64,000 nucleotides of DNA from JAPLDB01 sp038206355 (GTDB taxonomy: Bacteria > Bacteroidota > Bacteroidia > AKYH767-A > 2013-40CM-41-45). Under the pieces are notes generated by a model. That model saw only the letters and a program-made list of their open reading frames with translations, was not told where the DNA came from and searched no databases. The translations under genes were made by a program, and so were the position numbers. Location: NCBI GenBank assembly GCA_038206355.1, contig JBBRAY010000002.1, positions 1 to 64,000 of the forward strand. Reading direction: 5' to 3'. This document shows, one piece after another, positions 14,965 through 24,254 of this stretch (its first letter is position 1; every line of letters starts with the position of its first letter).

Positions 14965-16998
14965 TCAATTTTCCGCAAGATTCTTATCTCCACTCTTGCG
15001 CTTTTCAAATCTGCACAATCCTTCATCAAGATAGGAAAGGTATTGCTTGATGTCGGGCGTATATCCACGAGGCCTGGCAAGCTCTTTTCCTTTACTATCC
15101 ATTAAAATATAATAGGGTTGTGAGTTTGTATTGTAAACACTTGCCTGCAGGTCGCTCCATTTATTTCCAGTCGTCTTGATTTTTTTTCCTGTTGTCGTAG
15201 AAATATACTGTTGTGATTCAGGCAACACTTCCTTGTCATCAACATATAAAGAGATGAGCACGTAATCAGTACTCAGGCGTTTCAATACTTTAGGATCGCT
15301 CCAAACATTGTCTTCCATCTTGCGGCAATTCACGCAACTCCATCCGGTAAAATCAACCATTACCGGTTTTCCCTGCGCCCTCGCATAACGCATGCCTTCT
15401 TCATAGTCGTGGAAGCATGCCAGGTCGTGCGGACATTCTCCTGCAATTCCTGTTTTCCATTCCTTGTAAAATTCAGGTGGCGGGAAACCACTGATCAGTT
15501 TCAGTGGCGCACCCCATAATCCGGGTGTCAGGTAAAGTGCAAATGAAAAAGAGAAGATGGCAAATAGTAACCTGCCGACTCCGATGTGCGTCACTTCGCT
15601 GTCGTGGTGAAAGCGCAATTTTCCGAGAAGGTAAAAACCCATCATCGCGAAAATGATAATCCAGATTACGATGAATACTTCACGTTGTAAAATACCCCAG
15701 TGATAAGCAAGGTCAACATTGCTGAGGAATTTCAGTGCCAGCGCAAGCTCAATAAATCCCAGACAAACTTTTACTGTATTGAGCCAGCCACCCGATTTTG
15801 GCAGCGAATTCAGCCAGCCGGGAAACATGGCAAACAATGCAAATGGTATAGCGAGTGCAAAGGAAAATCCAAACATACCTGCTACAGGTCCGATATAACT
15901 TCTTCCATGCGCCGCTTCCACGAGTAAGGTTCCGATAATGGGACCGGTACATGAAAAAGAAACGAGCGACAACGTAAAGGCCATAAAGAAAATCCCAACC
16001 AATCCTCCCTTGTCGCTTGCCTTATCAGCGCTGTTCACGATTGAACTCGGCAATGTAATTTCAAAGGCACCGAAAAATGATGCTGCAAAAATGACAAAGA
16101 TGACAAAGAAGAGCATATTGAAGAAACCATTGCTGGCAAGATCGTTCAACGCATCGCTTCCAAACGAAACGGTGACCAGCAAACCGAGCACTACATATAT
16201 GACGATGATAGATGAAGCATAGATCAGCGCATTCATGATTCCTTTCTTACGGCTGCCACTGCGCTTGGTAAAAAAACTAACCGTCATCGGAATCATCGGG
16301 AATACACATGGAGTCAGCAATGCAAGAAATCCGCCGAGCATACCGGCAATAAAAATTCCCCAGAAAGATTTATCGGCAGTAGATCCTGAACCGTCTTCTG
16401 AAATACCACAACCGGATTCAAGGGTACCGCCACCTGAAGAAGTGGCCGGAGAAACGGAAGTGGAAGTATCAACAGAAACCGGAGCAACGAGTGCAACTGT
16501 ATCATGTTCAATTTTTTCTTTCGGGGAGATCTCCTGCTTTGCCTCATTTCCCGGCGCACCAAACTTAAACACGAACGAGGTGTCGAACTGTATGCATGAC
16601 TCCTTGCAGACTTGTCCGTCCACTCTTCCTGTAATCTTGAAATAACTGCCATTGAGTTTAACCCGCTGCCTGAATTCTACCTTACCACTGAAAGAATGTA
16701 CGTCAACTTTAAAAGTCTTATCATATTCTTTATGCGGCTGCGGCTCTACGACCTTACCCAAAAGCTCGTAATTCTGATCGGGATCGAAACTGAAAAACAT
16801 GGGTAACGGTCCGCCATCAGGAGTGAACTGGGAATAAATATGCCACTCATCGTCAATGGCTGCTTTGAAAACCAGAAATGCTTCGCTGTTTGATTTCTGA
16901 TCAATGCTAAAAGTCCATTTTACAGGATGCAGAAATTGTGCATTTACAAAAGTCGAAAAGAACAATATGAGCACAAATATAAACCCGGATTTTCTCAT
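14965..16998 (-). CDS. dsbD: Thiol:disulfide interchange protein DsbD
   Basis: The 677-residue product has a signal peptide (1-20), then an N-terminal periplasmic domain with the cysteine pair C131-x3-C135 (GQVCKESC), the site equivalent to DsbD-alpha. A low-complexity linker follows, then a CcdA-like membrane domain (about residues 210-500) with LLTPCVFPMIP and SFSCTGPIIGT cysteines. The C-terminal thioredoxin domain has GWSCVNCRKME (CxxC at 555-558). DsbD carries electrons from cytoplasmic thioredoxin to periplasmic reductants. All three cysteine pairs are present, so the protein looks functional. It lies downstream of a separate gene for a second N-terminal domain. Confidence 0.93.
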   Translation of the reverse strand: MRKSGFIFVLILFFSTFVNAQFLHPVKWTFSIDQKSNSEAFLVFKAAIDDEWHIYSQFTPDGGPLPMFFSFDPDQNYELLGKVVEPQPHKEYDKTFKVDVHSFSGKVEFRQRVKLNGSYFKITGRVDGQVCKESCIQFDTSFVFKFGAPGNEAKQEISPKEKIEHDTVALVAPVSVDTSTSVSPATSSGGGTLESGCGISEDGSGSTADKSFWGIFIAGMLGGFLALLTPCVFPMIPMTVSFFTKRSGSRKKGIMNALIYASSIIVIYVVLGLLVTVSFGSDALNDLASNGFFNMLFFVIFVIFAASFFGAFEITLPSSIVNSADKASDKGGLVGIFFMAFTLSLVSFSCTGPIIGTLLVEAAHGRSYIGPVAGMFGFSFALAIPFALFAMFPGWLNSLPKSGGWLNTVKVCLGFIELALALKFLSNVDLAYHWGILQREVFIVIWIIIFAMMGFYLLGKLRFHHDSEVTHIGVGRLLFAIFSFSFALYLTPGLWGAPLKLISGFPPPEFYKEWKTGIAGECPHDLACFHDYEEGMRYARAQGKPVMVDFTGWSCVNCRKMEDNVWSDPKVLKRLSTDYVLISLYVDDKEVLPESQQYISTTTGKKIKTTGNKWSDLQASVYNTNSQPYYILMDSKGKELARPRGYTPDIKQYLSYLDEGLCRFEKRKSGDKNLAEN

Positions 16999-17069
16999 GA
17001 ATGATTGATGTTTTTTCTGCTATAAATTTTCAGCTTTCCATTTTCCTTGCGTGCATTTTTCAAACGGCC

Positions 17070-17540
17070 TCATTTTGTAATTACTTCACCATCCTTTGTA
17101 TTACCAATATTGATTGTAAATGTATCACCAAATAAAATACACATATCCTTACACACCTGGCCTTCTACACGACCTGTGATAACGCATGAATCATCACTAA
17201 GTTTTATTTTAACAGAAAAAGAAGGATTTCCATCAAGGGTAAGGACCTTCATATCAAATGTGGAATCAAAATCTTCCTGTGCTTTGGGCTCAGAAACCTT
17301 CCCTTCAATCGTGTAACAGGCACTCGAATCAAATGAAAACATGGTTGGCAGGGGGCCACCATCAGGGGTAAACTGAGAATAGATATGCCATCCTTCATCA
17401 ATGGTGGCAGTCATAACAAGCAGCGCTTCATTTTTGCCTTTTTGTTCAACATGATAATTCCACTTCACAGATTTCTGCACCTGTGCAAATGAACTAACTG
17501 AAGCAAATAAAGTAAGAGAAATGATCAGTAGTTTTTTCAT
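17070..17540 (-). CDS. Stand-alone DsbD N-terminal-domain protein
   Basis: I start at the ATG at 17540; the longer frame begins with TTG at 17558 and only adds MNRKIL-type residues before the signal peptide. The 156-residue product has a signal peptide ending FAQ and one domain that closely parallels residues 20-150 of the DsbD encoded 71 bases downstream. Both have EGWHIYSQFTPDGGPLP-type and GRVxGQVCKxxC stretches, and both keep the C-x3-C pair. It has no membrane or thioredoxin domain. It is probably a soluble periplasmic electron acceptor fed by DsbD, or a paralogue made by duplication of that domain. The two genes appear to form an operon. Confidence 0.85.
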   Translation of the reverse strand: MKKLLIISLTLFASVSSFAQVQKSVKWNYHVEQKGKNEALLVMTATIDEGWHIYSQFTPDGGPLPTMFSFDSSACYTIEGKVSEPKAQEDFDSTFDMKVLTLDGNPSFSVKIKLSDDSCVITGRVEGQVCKDMCILFGDTFTINIGNTKDGEVITK

Positions 17541-17630
17541 CAGTATTTTTCGGTTCAATGGAATGCAAATTAAAGAAATTTCAGGGGGATTCTACTAAAT
17601 GAATTACTGTTTAACCCAATTGTAACGTTT

Positions 17631-18398
17631 TCATTGAAACCAGCTAAATACTTCGTTGTTTGTTAGATTTTTCTTGAACTCACCGGCTAAATCTCTGGTG
17701 ATTTTGCCACGCTCCATACTTACAATCCGGTTACCATAATTCAAGGCATCTTTCAACTGATGCGTCACGAAAATAACGGTAAGGTTATATTGAGAAATAA
17801 TTTTGTCTGCAAGATCAAGAATCAATGCCGAGGTTTTCGGATCGAGCGCTGCAGTGGGTTCATCCATCAACAATATTTTCGTCCCATCCCTACCCATTTC
17901 AAAAGGCATCACTGCCATCAATAGCGTCAACGCCTGTCTCTGTCCGCCCGATAATGTTCCCATAGGTTGATTGAGTTTATCCCCCAATCCAAGTCCCAGC
18001 AACTTTAATTTATTCTGAACCAGCTTCCTGAACTTCTCCCCCGTTCCGATATGAAAAGTTTTTTTCTCCGTACGCAATGCAGCGAGCCGGAAATTTTCAA
18101 GTATCGTGAGCTCCGGAGACGTACCTGATAACGGGTTTTGAAAAATGCGCGCAATCCATTTGCTTCTGTCAAAATCACTAAGTTCCGTGATGTCATTTCC
18201 TCCAATCATAATTTGACCTTCATCCGTTTTTATTGTTCCGGCCAAAGCATTCAGCAACGTTGACTTCCCCGATCCGTTTGCACCAACAATTACAACAAAA
18301 CTTTTTTCAGGAATAACAAGACTGACGTTCTGCAACGCCACCACTTCATTGGCTGAATTGCGATTGAATATTTTGCTGATATTTTTAAGTTCAATCAT
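17631..18398 (-). CDS. ABC transporter ATP-binding protein (TrpXYZ-type uptake system)
   Basis: The 255-residue product has Walker A GANGSGKST (39-47), the ABC signature LSGGQRQALTLL, Walker B ILLMDEPTAALDP and the switch histidine in VIFVTHQLKDAL. It overlaps the upstream permease gene by eight bases. The permease and the lipoprotein at 21887 are of the kinds that accompany the ABC_sub_bind (tryptophan/tyrosine-type) importers. The protein energises uptake at the cytoplasmic face. The substrate cannot be read from sequence. Confidence 0.9.
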   Translation of the reverse strand: MIELKNISKIFNRNSANEVVALQNVSLVIPEKSFVVIVGANGSGKSTLLNALAGTIKTDEGQIMIGGNDITELSDFDRSKWIARIFQNPLSGTSPELTILENFRLAALRTEKKTFHIGTGEKFRKLVQNKLKLLGLGLGDKLNQPMGTLSGGQRQALTLLMAVMPFEMGRDGTKILLMDEPTAALDPKTSALILDLADKIISQYNLTVIFVTHQLKDALNYGNRIVSMERGKITRDLAGEFKKNLTNNEVFSWFQ

Positions 18399-19257
18399 TG
18401 CTTCTCTTTAAATTGGGAATGCTGACGACAACCAAAACAAAAACAGCAACGACCAGTTTCAGGTAAAGCGCATCAATACCGATGCTCAATGCAAAAGCAA
18501 GGATGAGGCGGAAAATAATACTTCCTGCAATCACCAATAACAATTGAACAGGCACACTTCTGATATGAAATGTTTTCGAAAATATTTCTCCGATCATCAC
18601 AGAGCCAAGACCGAGAATTACAATTCCGATACCCATATTGATATCTGCAAATCCTTGTATCTGTGTGATGAGAAATCCGCTTAAAGCCGTGAGTCCGTTG
18701 GCCAGACCGAGCCCTATAATTTTCATCCTGTTCGTATTCACTCCCAAAGCGCGGATCATGCTTTCATTGTTTCCTGTGGCGCGCATGGCCAGTCCGAAGT
18801 CCGTTTTCAATACCCATCCCATCAGTTGCCAGAGAAAAAAAACAAAAACTACCAGCACCGTGGCCTGCTGATTCACTTCTCCCGAAATAAATCCTGCCAT
18901 CGAAAAAATGGTGGGTATTTCAATGAGCGGGATGTTAGACCTTCCCATCAATGCCAGGTTTACAGAGTATAGCGCCGTCATCACCAGTATGCCTGCCAGC
19001 AATGCATTTACTTTTAACCGGGTATGAATGACGCCCGTTATCGCGCCGGCTATTGCCCCTGCGAAGAATGCTGAAATAAAAATTACAGGCATTGAAACAT
19101 GTTGCGTCATGAGTACGGCAGTCACCGCACCTCCCAGGGTGAAACTCCCATCAGTAGTAATATCAGGGATATTGAAAATGCGCATGGAAATGAATATACC
19201 CAGCGCCAGCGATGCAAAGCCCAATCCCAGTAAAACGGCGGTGAGGTAGAAGTTCAT
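18391..19257 (-). CDS. ABC transporter permease (BPD_transp_2 / TrpXYZ-type)
   Basis: I start at the ATG at 19257 (MNFYLTAVLLG). The open frame continues upstream to 19341, but that would add a cysteine-rich hydrophobic leader unusual for the family. The 288-residue product has about eight or nine hydrophobic helices, with FNIPDITTDGSFTLGGAVTA near the start, a motif typical of the permeases that pair with ABC_sub_bind lipoproteins. It also has GLANGLTALSGFLITQIQGF. It is cotranscribed with the overlapping ATPase. The matching substrate-binding protein is 2.6 kb away on the same strand, with three opposite-strand genes in between. Confidence 0.85.
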   Translation of the reverse strand: MNFYLTAVLLGLGFASLALGIFISMRIFNIPDITTDGSFTLGGAVTAVLMTQHVSMPVIFISAFFAGAIAGAITGVIHTRLKVNALLAGILVMTALYSVNLALMGRSNIPLIEIPTIFSMAGFISGEVNQQATVLVVFVFFLWQLMGWVLKTDFGLAMRATGNNESMIRALGVNTNRMKIIGLGLANGLTALSGFLITQIQGFADINMGIGIVILGLGSVMIGEIFSKTFHIRSVPVQLLLVIAGSIIFRLILAFALSIGIDALYLKLVVAVFVLVVVSIPNLKRSND

Positions 19258-19395
19258 GAACGCAACGAAACTAATAAAACCTGCGTCAATACCGACAATT
19301 GAAATAATACAATGTATGACCCTCAAAATTCTCTTACACACTATTATCAGATTAAAATATTCACTACGTTTGGAATTATTTTAAAATTTTTATCC

Positions 19396-19977
19396 ATGAA
19401 CTGGGAAACACTTATTTGTTTTGGGGACAGTATTACAGCAGGTGCCAGGAGTTATCTTGGCTATCCCGAATACACAGGAAATGTATTATCCGGAAAGTTG
19501 AATAAAGAGTGGAATATCATCAACTATTCTGCAAATGGACTTACTACCATAGGACTTGTGCGATCCATCAATGAAAAATTTTCTTCTCTGAAATCATTTG
19601 ATGCAAGTATGATCAGCGTCCTCATTGGCACCAATGACCTGAAAGAAAATATTCCTGAAGAGGAGTTTGCAATTGCTTATGCCCAACTGGTTGTAAAGCT
19701 GAGACTGGTTTGCCGGAATAACCACATTGTTTTAATAAAGATTCCTCAATTCCCCGCCGGCATTATGTATCCTTATCATTTAAATATGAATGAGCAATTA
19801 ACCCGGTTTAACAAAGTGATTGAATCTATCGCTCAGAAACACCAATTAAAATTACTGGCATTTGAATTATCTGCAGATCAATTTTACGATGGCGTTCATC
19901 TGAATGAAGCCGGTAGCCGGAATTGCGGATCACAACTAGCAAAATTTATTTTAGAAGACAAAGGCATCCTGATTTAG
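19396..19977 (+). CDS. SGNH/GDSL-family hydrolase
   Basis: I start at the ATG at 19396 (MNWETLICFGDSITAG), which puts the GDS block at the N-terminus as in the family. The upstream in-frame ATG at 19312 overlaps the divergent permease promoter region. The 193-residue product has block I FGDSITAG (nucleophile Ser12), block III IGTNDL and block V DGVHLNEAG (Asp165, His168). It has no signal peptide, so it is cytoplasmic. Such enzymes hydrolyse esters, often O-acetyl groups on sugars or lipids. It is followed one base later by a glycosyltransferase gene, which suggests glycan modification. Confidence 0.85.
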   Translation: MNWETLICFGDSITAGARSYLGYPEYTGNVLSGKLNKEWNIINYSANGLTTIGLVRSINEKFSSLKSFDASMISVLIGTNDLKENIPEEEFAIAYAQLVVKLRLVCRNNHIVLIKIPQFPAGIMYPYHLNMNEQLTRFNKVIESIAQKHQLKLLAFELSADQFYDGVHLNEAGSRNCGSQLAKFILEDKGILI

Positions 19978-19978
19978 C

Positions 19979-21145
19979 ATGGCCAAAATTGCAGTGCTTA
20001 CTTCGCGCTTTCCGTTTCCATTGGAGAAGGGCGACAAACTCAGGATATTCAATCAGGTGAAAGGACTTTCTGTCGGAAATGAAATTCACCTCATTGCCCT
20101 CGATGAAAAAATAATAACCGCTGAACAAAGAGAAGCACTGGAACCTTTCTGTAAATCAATTCATGTTTTTCAGGTCAGCAAAATGCGGCAGCTCATGAAT
20201 ATCTCAAGCGCGCTGTTTGAAAATGTCCCGCTTCAGGTCGGAATATATTACAGCCGGGCTATCCATATTAAAATAAAAAAACTACTTGCCGGATTACAAC
20301 CTGATGCCGTGTATTGTCACCTTATCAGAATGTCAGAATACGTCAGGGATGAAAAGCATTTAAAGAAAACCATTGACTACATGGATGCCTTTTCAATCGG
20401 CATGAAACGAAGGGCGCAGATCAGCAACATTTTACTAAAACCTGTTTTACATCTCGAACACAAACGACTGGTGCAGTATGAAAGAAATATCTTTGACGAC
20501 TTCGAACAAAAGGTAATCATCTCGTCTCAGGACAGGGAAGCGATTGGTCACCCTGACAAAAACAAAATTCATATCATCCCCAATGGTGTTGACTTCAATC
20601 AATTTTTCCCGGAGGAGAAAGAAAAAAAATATGACTTACTATTTACCGGCAACATGGGCTATCCGCCGAATATTGAATCTGCACATTATGCTGCAACTAA
20701 AATCCTGCCGTTAATTCACAGGACGCACCCGCAAGCAACATTATTAATTGCCGGCGTCGATGCTCCCGCAAGAATAAGGAAACTGAGAAGCGACAGGATT
20801 TTTGTCATTGAAAAATTCAATCATATCCGTGATGCATTCGCAGCTTCAAAAATAATGCTCGCCCCGATGCTGATCAGTATTGGGCTACAGAATAAAATTA
20901 TTCAGGCCATGGCAATGAAAATCCCCTGCATCGTTTCGTCGCTTGCAAACAATGCGATTCATGCCGGCCATCAGAAAGAAATAATAGAGGCAAATTCACC
21001 TGCAGATTTTGCCGCTGCATATGCTGAACTGATTGAAAATGACGAGAAATATAATTCAATCCGTGAAAAGGCATTTGAATTCGTCAGAAATAATTTTGAC
21101 TGGAAAATTCAAAATGAAAAATTAGAAACAATAATTTTAAGTTGA
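19979..21145 (+). CDS. Glycosyltransferase, family-4-like (stp1/TIGR03087 type)
   Basis: The 388-residue product has a GT-B fold. It opens with TSRFPFPLEKGDKLRIFNQV, the start seen in the sugar transferases named stp1. The C-terminal half holds LLFTGNMGYPPNIESA, a PNGVDFNQFFP strand and LAPMLISIGLQNKIIQAMAM, corresponding to nucleotide-sugar binding. No signal peptide is present, so it acts at the cytoplasmic face. It starts one base after the SGNH hydrolase and overlaps the FkbM methyltransferase by four bases, so the three form a small glycan-modification operon. Confidence 0.85.
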   Translation: MAKIAVLTSRFPFPLEKGDKLRIFNQVKGLSVGNEIHLIALDEKIITAEQREALEPFCKSIHVFQVSKMRQLMNISSALFENVPLQVGIYYSRAIHIKIKKLLAGLQPDAVYCHLIRMSEYVRDEKHLKKTIDYMDAFSIGMKRRAQISNILLKPVLHLEHKRLVQYERNIFDDFEQKVIISSQDREAIGHPDKNKIHIIPNGVDFNQFFPEEKEKKYDLLFTGNMGYPPNIESAHYAATKILPLIHRTHPQATLLIAGVDAPARIRKLRSDRIFVIEKFNHIRDAFAASKIMLAPMLISIGLQNKIIQAMAMKIPCIVSSLANNAIHAGHQKEIIEANSPADFAAAYAELIENDEKYNSIREKAFEFVRNNFDWKIQNEKLETIILS

Positions 21146-21879
21146 AAAATTTAATCATTGGAACTCTCCAGGCAATTTTGGGATATAAAAACTATCTCAT
21201 TTTATTTTCATGCCTGAAAATTATTTCTCTCCGGCTGGCTCCCGGAAAAAAGGATTACCTCCGTTTTGTAAAAATGATCTCACAGCAAAATAATGTTCTG
21301 GTCATCGGTGCCAATACAGGAATCACAACTGTGCCGGTTGCCCGACGATTAACATCAGGAAAGATTTTCGCTTTTGAACCGGTAGCGCAAAATATCGATG
21401 TATTAAGATCTATATTGAAATTATTCAATGTTGCGCATAAGGTCATCGTTTTTCATTTAGCTTTGGGGAATGCTACCGGTAAAATAAAAATGATCTTACC
21501 CGTTTGGCGTTTCACAAAAAAACATGGTTTTGCTCACGTTTATGACGACGTCACTGACAAGGGCGAAAAGGGAATTCTCTCCGGATGCCCGTTGAAAAAG
21601 CTGGATGATGTGGAAGAATTAAAAACCATCAAAATTGATTTCATAAAAATTGTTGCTGAGAATTATGAATTCAATATTTTTTCAGGTGGTAAAAACCTGA
21701 TCAGAAAAAACAAGCCTGTTATTTATTGCGAGCTGTGGGAAAATAATCACCGGTCTCAGGTTCTGGAACTAATAGAAACTTTTGGATATCAAATTAAAGT
21801 TTTTCGCAATGGTGAACTTCAACTTTACGATCCTTCAATTGACAGAGAGAAATATTTCTTTTTTATTCCTGAAGGATGA
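21142..21879 (+). CDS. FkbM-family SAM methyltransferase
   Basis: The 245-residue product begins at a TTG (21142) that overlaps the previous stop. The SAM-binding motif I is VLVIGANTGITTVPVARRL, followed by FAFEPVAQNIDVLRSIL (motif II acidic residue) and KIDFIKIVAENYEFNIFSGG, the arrangement typical of FkbM-type methyltransferases. These methylate sugar or polyketide hydroxyl groups. The amino-terminal 40 residues are hydrophobic and may be a membrane-associating helix. Its stop is only seven bases from the convergent lipoprotein gene. A role in methylating a surface glycan is inferred from its neighbours. Confidence 0.82.
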   Translation: MKNLIIGTLQAILGYKNYLILFSCLKIISLRLAPGKKDYLRFVKMISQQNNVLVIGANTGITTVPVARRLTSGKIFAFEPVAQNIDVLRSILKLFNVAHKVIVFHLALGNATGKIKMILPVWRFTKKHGFAHVYDDVTDKGEKGILSGCPLKKLDDVEELKTIKIDFIKIVAENYEFNIFSGGKNLIRKNKPVIYCELWENNHRSQVLELIETFGYQIKVFRNGELQLYDPSIDREKYFFFIPEG

Positions 21880-21886
21880 TTTGGAT

Positions 21887-22852
21887 TTATTCTACCTGAG
21901 AAAAAGTACTGTCAAACTGTAAATTAAACTGATCTGCTTTCCTCGTATTAATCACCTTCCTCCTCACCTTCACCACTTCCGGTTGCAGCCCTTCTGTTGA
22001 TTTTGTTTTTAAAAATGTTGCTGCCTGCGCACCGCTCTGATAACCCCATTGGTACATGTCAGCTCCGAAAGCCGCCACAGCACCACGTTTCACCAATCCT
22101 TCTTCACTGGTAAACACAGGAACCCTTGCTTCGTCACAACTTTTTACAATGACTTCCATACCGGCAAAAACGGTATTGTCGGGCAAGGCAAAAAAAGCAT
22201 CAATTTTTTTTCTCAGTAATGCCTGAACAACCAATTGCGCTTCATTGCTGTTATTGACCGGAAGCTTCACTAGTTGCAATCCAAGATTCTTACAAACACT
22301 TTCAATCCTGTTCATGGCATCCACACTTTGCGGCTCCGACTGATTAAAGATCGTTCCGATTTTTTTTGCAGAAGGTAGAATCGATCTGATCATCATCACT
22401 GAGGTATCAATGTACTCCAGCGTCTCATAAGTACCGAAAAGATTTCGCGGGGCACGACCGAATTCATTGGCAAGCTTTGCAAGATCAGGTCTCGGGGAAA
22501 CCGTCATGAAAATGGGGACATCGGTGGTCCTCTTCACAGCTGTTATCGTTGACAAAGTCGGGCATGTTGCAATGAGATCAGGTTGTTGTGACAAAAGGTA
22601 ATCGCAGGCTTGCAACAACGTTGGTTGATCGCCTTGTGCATTGCGATAAATTATTTGCATCGTCTGGTTGTCCTCCCTGAAACCGCTGTCGTTCAACGCC
22701 ATGAAAAAACCCCGCTTCGCTTCTGCAAGTGTTTCATCCTGCAGTAAATCCAGAAATGCTACAACGGGAATATGCTCACGAACTTTTTTATCAGTTGCTG
22801 AATTACAGGAAACGAAAATTACCAGAAGAATGGCAGCGAGTTTTTTCATCAA
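21887..22852 (-). CDS. ABC transporter substrate-binding lipoprotein (ABC_sub_bind / TrpX family)
   Basis: The 321-residue product has a lipobox FVSC at the end of a short hydrophobic leader. The mature part begins IPVVAFLDLLQDETLAEAKR and continues with QPDLIATCPTLSTITAVKRT, IFMTVSPRPDLAKL and KKIGTIFNQSEPQS. This follows the family of binding proteins used by tryptophan/tyrosine-type importers. Its natural partners, the permease and ATPase, are encoded on the same strand at 19257 and 18398, and lie downstream with an interruption by three plus-strand genes. The separation implies either a former single operon split by insertion, or independent promoters. The ligand is unknown. Confidence 0.85.
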   Translation of the reverse strand: MMKKLAAILLVIFVSCNSATDKKVREHIPVVAFLDLLQDETLAEAKRGFFMALNDSGFREDNQTMQIIYRNAQGDQPTLLQACDYLLSQQPDLIATCPTLSTITAVKRTTDVPIFMTVSPRPDLAKLANEFGRAPRNLFGTYETLEYIDTSVMMIRSILPSAKKIGTIFNQSEPQSVDAMNRIESVCKNLGLQLVKLPVNNSNEAQLVVQALLRKKIDAFFALPDNTVFAGMEVIVKSCDEARVPVFTSEEGLVKRGAVAAFGADMYQWGYQSGAQAATFLKTKSTEGLQPEVVKVRRKVINTRKADQFNLQFDSTFSQVE

Positions 22853-23041
22853 ATTATTTTTGCGACAAGGTAATATGAATTCATTTGATGAAGCAAAAGT
22901 CAGGGCAGGCCTTAATAACTTGTTTGCTGAAACTCAGTGAATAAAAGCTAAAATTCCTCCCTGATTTCTGTAACATGATACATTCATGCTTTGCGAAGAA
23001 AAATGAGCAACTCAAACCCCTATCATACACCAAAAAGCGCG

Positions 23042-23071
23042 TTGAAAAGCAGAAAAAGAGTTCTATATTCG
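23042..23071 (+). promoter_or_regulatory. Putative Bacteroidota promoter of the nucleotide-sugar cluster
   Basis: TTG at 23042-23044, a 19-base spacer, then TATATTCG at 23064-23071, one base away from TAnnTTTG. The ATG of the first cluster gene is at 23090, giving a short leader. The spacing matches the Bacteroidota primary sigma consensus. Confidence 0.55.
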
Positions 23072-23089
23072 CAATCTTTTTAAAGAATT

Positions 23090-24235
23090 ATGGGAAAAAT
23101 TCAAATGGTTGACCTCATTGGTCAGTACAACAAAATTCAGGCGGAAATTGACAAGGCAATTCTGGATGTGGTGAGGTCATCGGCCTATATCAACGGGCCG
23201 GAAGTGAAATCTTTTCAGGCAGAAATGGAGAAATACCTGGGCGTAAAACACGTCATTCCATGTGCCAACGGAACGGATGCGCTTCAGATTGCCATGATGG
23301 CCCTCGGACTAAAACCGGGAGATGAAGTAATCACAGCAAGTTTTACTTATGTGGCTACTGCGGAAGTCATTGCATTGTTGCAATTAAAACCCGTGCTGGT
23401 TGACGTGCTTCCTGATACTTTCCTCATTGATCCGAAAGCCGTTGAGCGCGCCATCACTCCGAAAACAAAAGCCATCGTTCCTGTTCATCTTTTTGGTCAG
23501 TGTGCAGATATGGATGCGCTGATGGATATTGCGAAACGACATAACTTATATGTGATCGAAGATACTGCACAGGCAATTGGCTCAGACTACTATCTTAAAA
23601 ACGGAACCACGCAAAAGGCTGGCACCATAGGAACAATCGGATGTACCTCCTTTTTCCCTTCTAAAAATCTCGGTTGTTACGGTGACGGCGGCGCCATTTT
23701 CACCAATGACGATGAACTGGCAAAAAAAATGAGGATGATTGCCAACCACGGACAGAGTACGCTTTATTATCATGATGAGATCGGTGTCAATTCACGACTC
23801 GACAGCATACAGGCTGCGATCCTCAGGATTAAATTACGGCACCTTGATGAATATGCTGCAGCAAGAAGAACTGTTGCTGACTTTTACGACAAAGCGTTCG
23901 CAGAAAATAATAAAATCAATACGCCTGCACGCACAAAAAATTCCAATCATGTATTTCACCAATACACGCTTTTGCTGAAAAATGCCGACAGGAATAAATT
24001 GCGCGAACAACTGGCGGCAAAGGAAATTCCTTCAATGATTTATTACCCCGTCCCGCTGCACATGCAAAAGGCATATCGTGATGACAGATATATGCCTGGA
24101 GATTTTCCGGTGACAGAACACCTTTGCGCCAATGTAATCTCTCTTCCTGTTCATACAGAAATGAAAGAAGAAACACTGAAGCTCATCACAGAATCCGTTC
24201 TTGAATTAATAAATATTGAAGTCGCAGCTGCTTAG
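23090..24235 (+). CDS. wbpE: DegT/DnrJ/EryC1/StrS aminotransferase (WbpE-like)
   Basis: The 381-residue product is a sugar aminotransferase: CANGTDALQIAMMALG, VIEDTAQAIGSD for PLP-ring contacts, and the Schiff-base lysine Lys192 in FFPSKNLGCYGDGGAIFTND. Length and sequence fit the WbpE group, which transaminates UDP-2-acetamido-3-keto-glucuronate. The symbol is inferred from the presence of WbpD-like and WbpB-like genes nearby (26561, 27160) and a UDP-HexNAc dehydrogenase (28488). It is the first gene of the cluster and starts 18 bases after a putative promoter. Confidence 0.85.
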   Translation: MGKIQMVDLIGQYNKIQAEIDKAILDVVRSSAYINGPEVKSFQAEMEKYLGVKHVIPCANGTDALQIAMMALGLKPGDEVITASFTYVATAEVIALLQLKPVLVDVLPDTFLIDPKAVERAITPKTKAIVPVHLFGQCADMDALMDIAKRHNLYVIEDTAQAIGSDYYLKNGTTQKAGTIGTIGCTSFFPSKNLGCYGDGGAIFTNDDELAKKMRMIANHGQSTLYYHDEIGVNSRLDSIQAAILRIKLRHLDEYAAARRTVADFYDKAFAENNKINTPARTKNSNHVFHQYTLLLKNADRNKLREQLAAKEIPSMIYYPVPLHMQKAYRDDRYMPGDFPVTEHLCANVISLPVHTEMKEETLKLITESVLELINIEVAAA

Positions 24236-24254
24236 TCAGCAAAAAGAATAAAGT

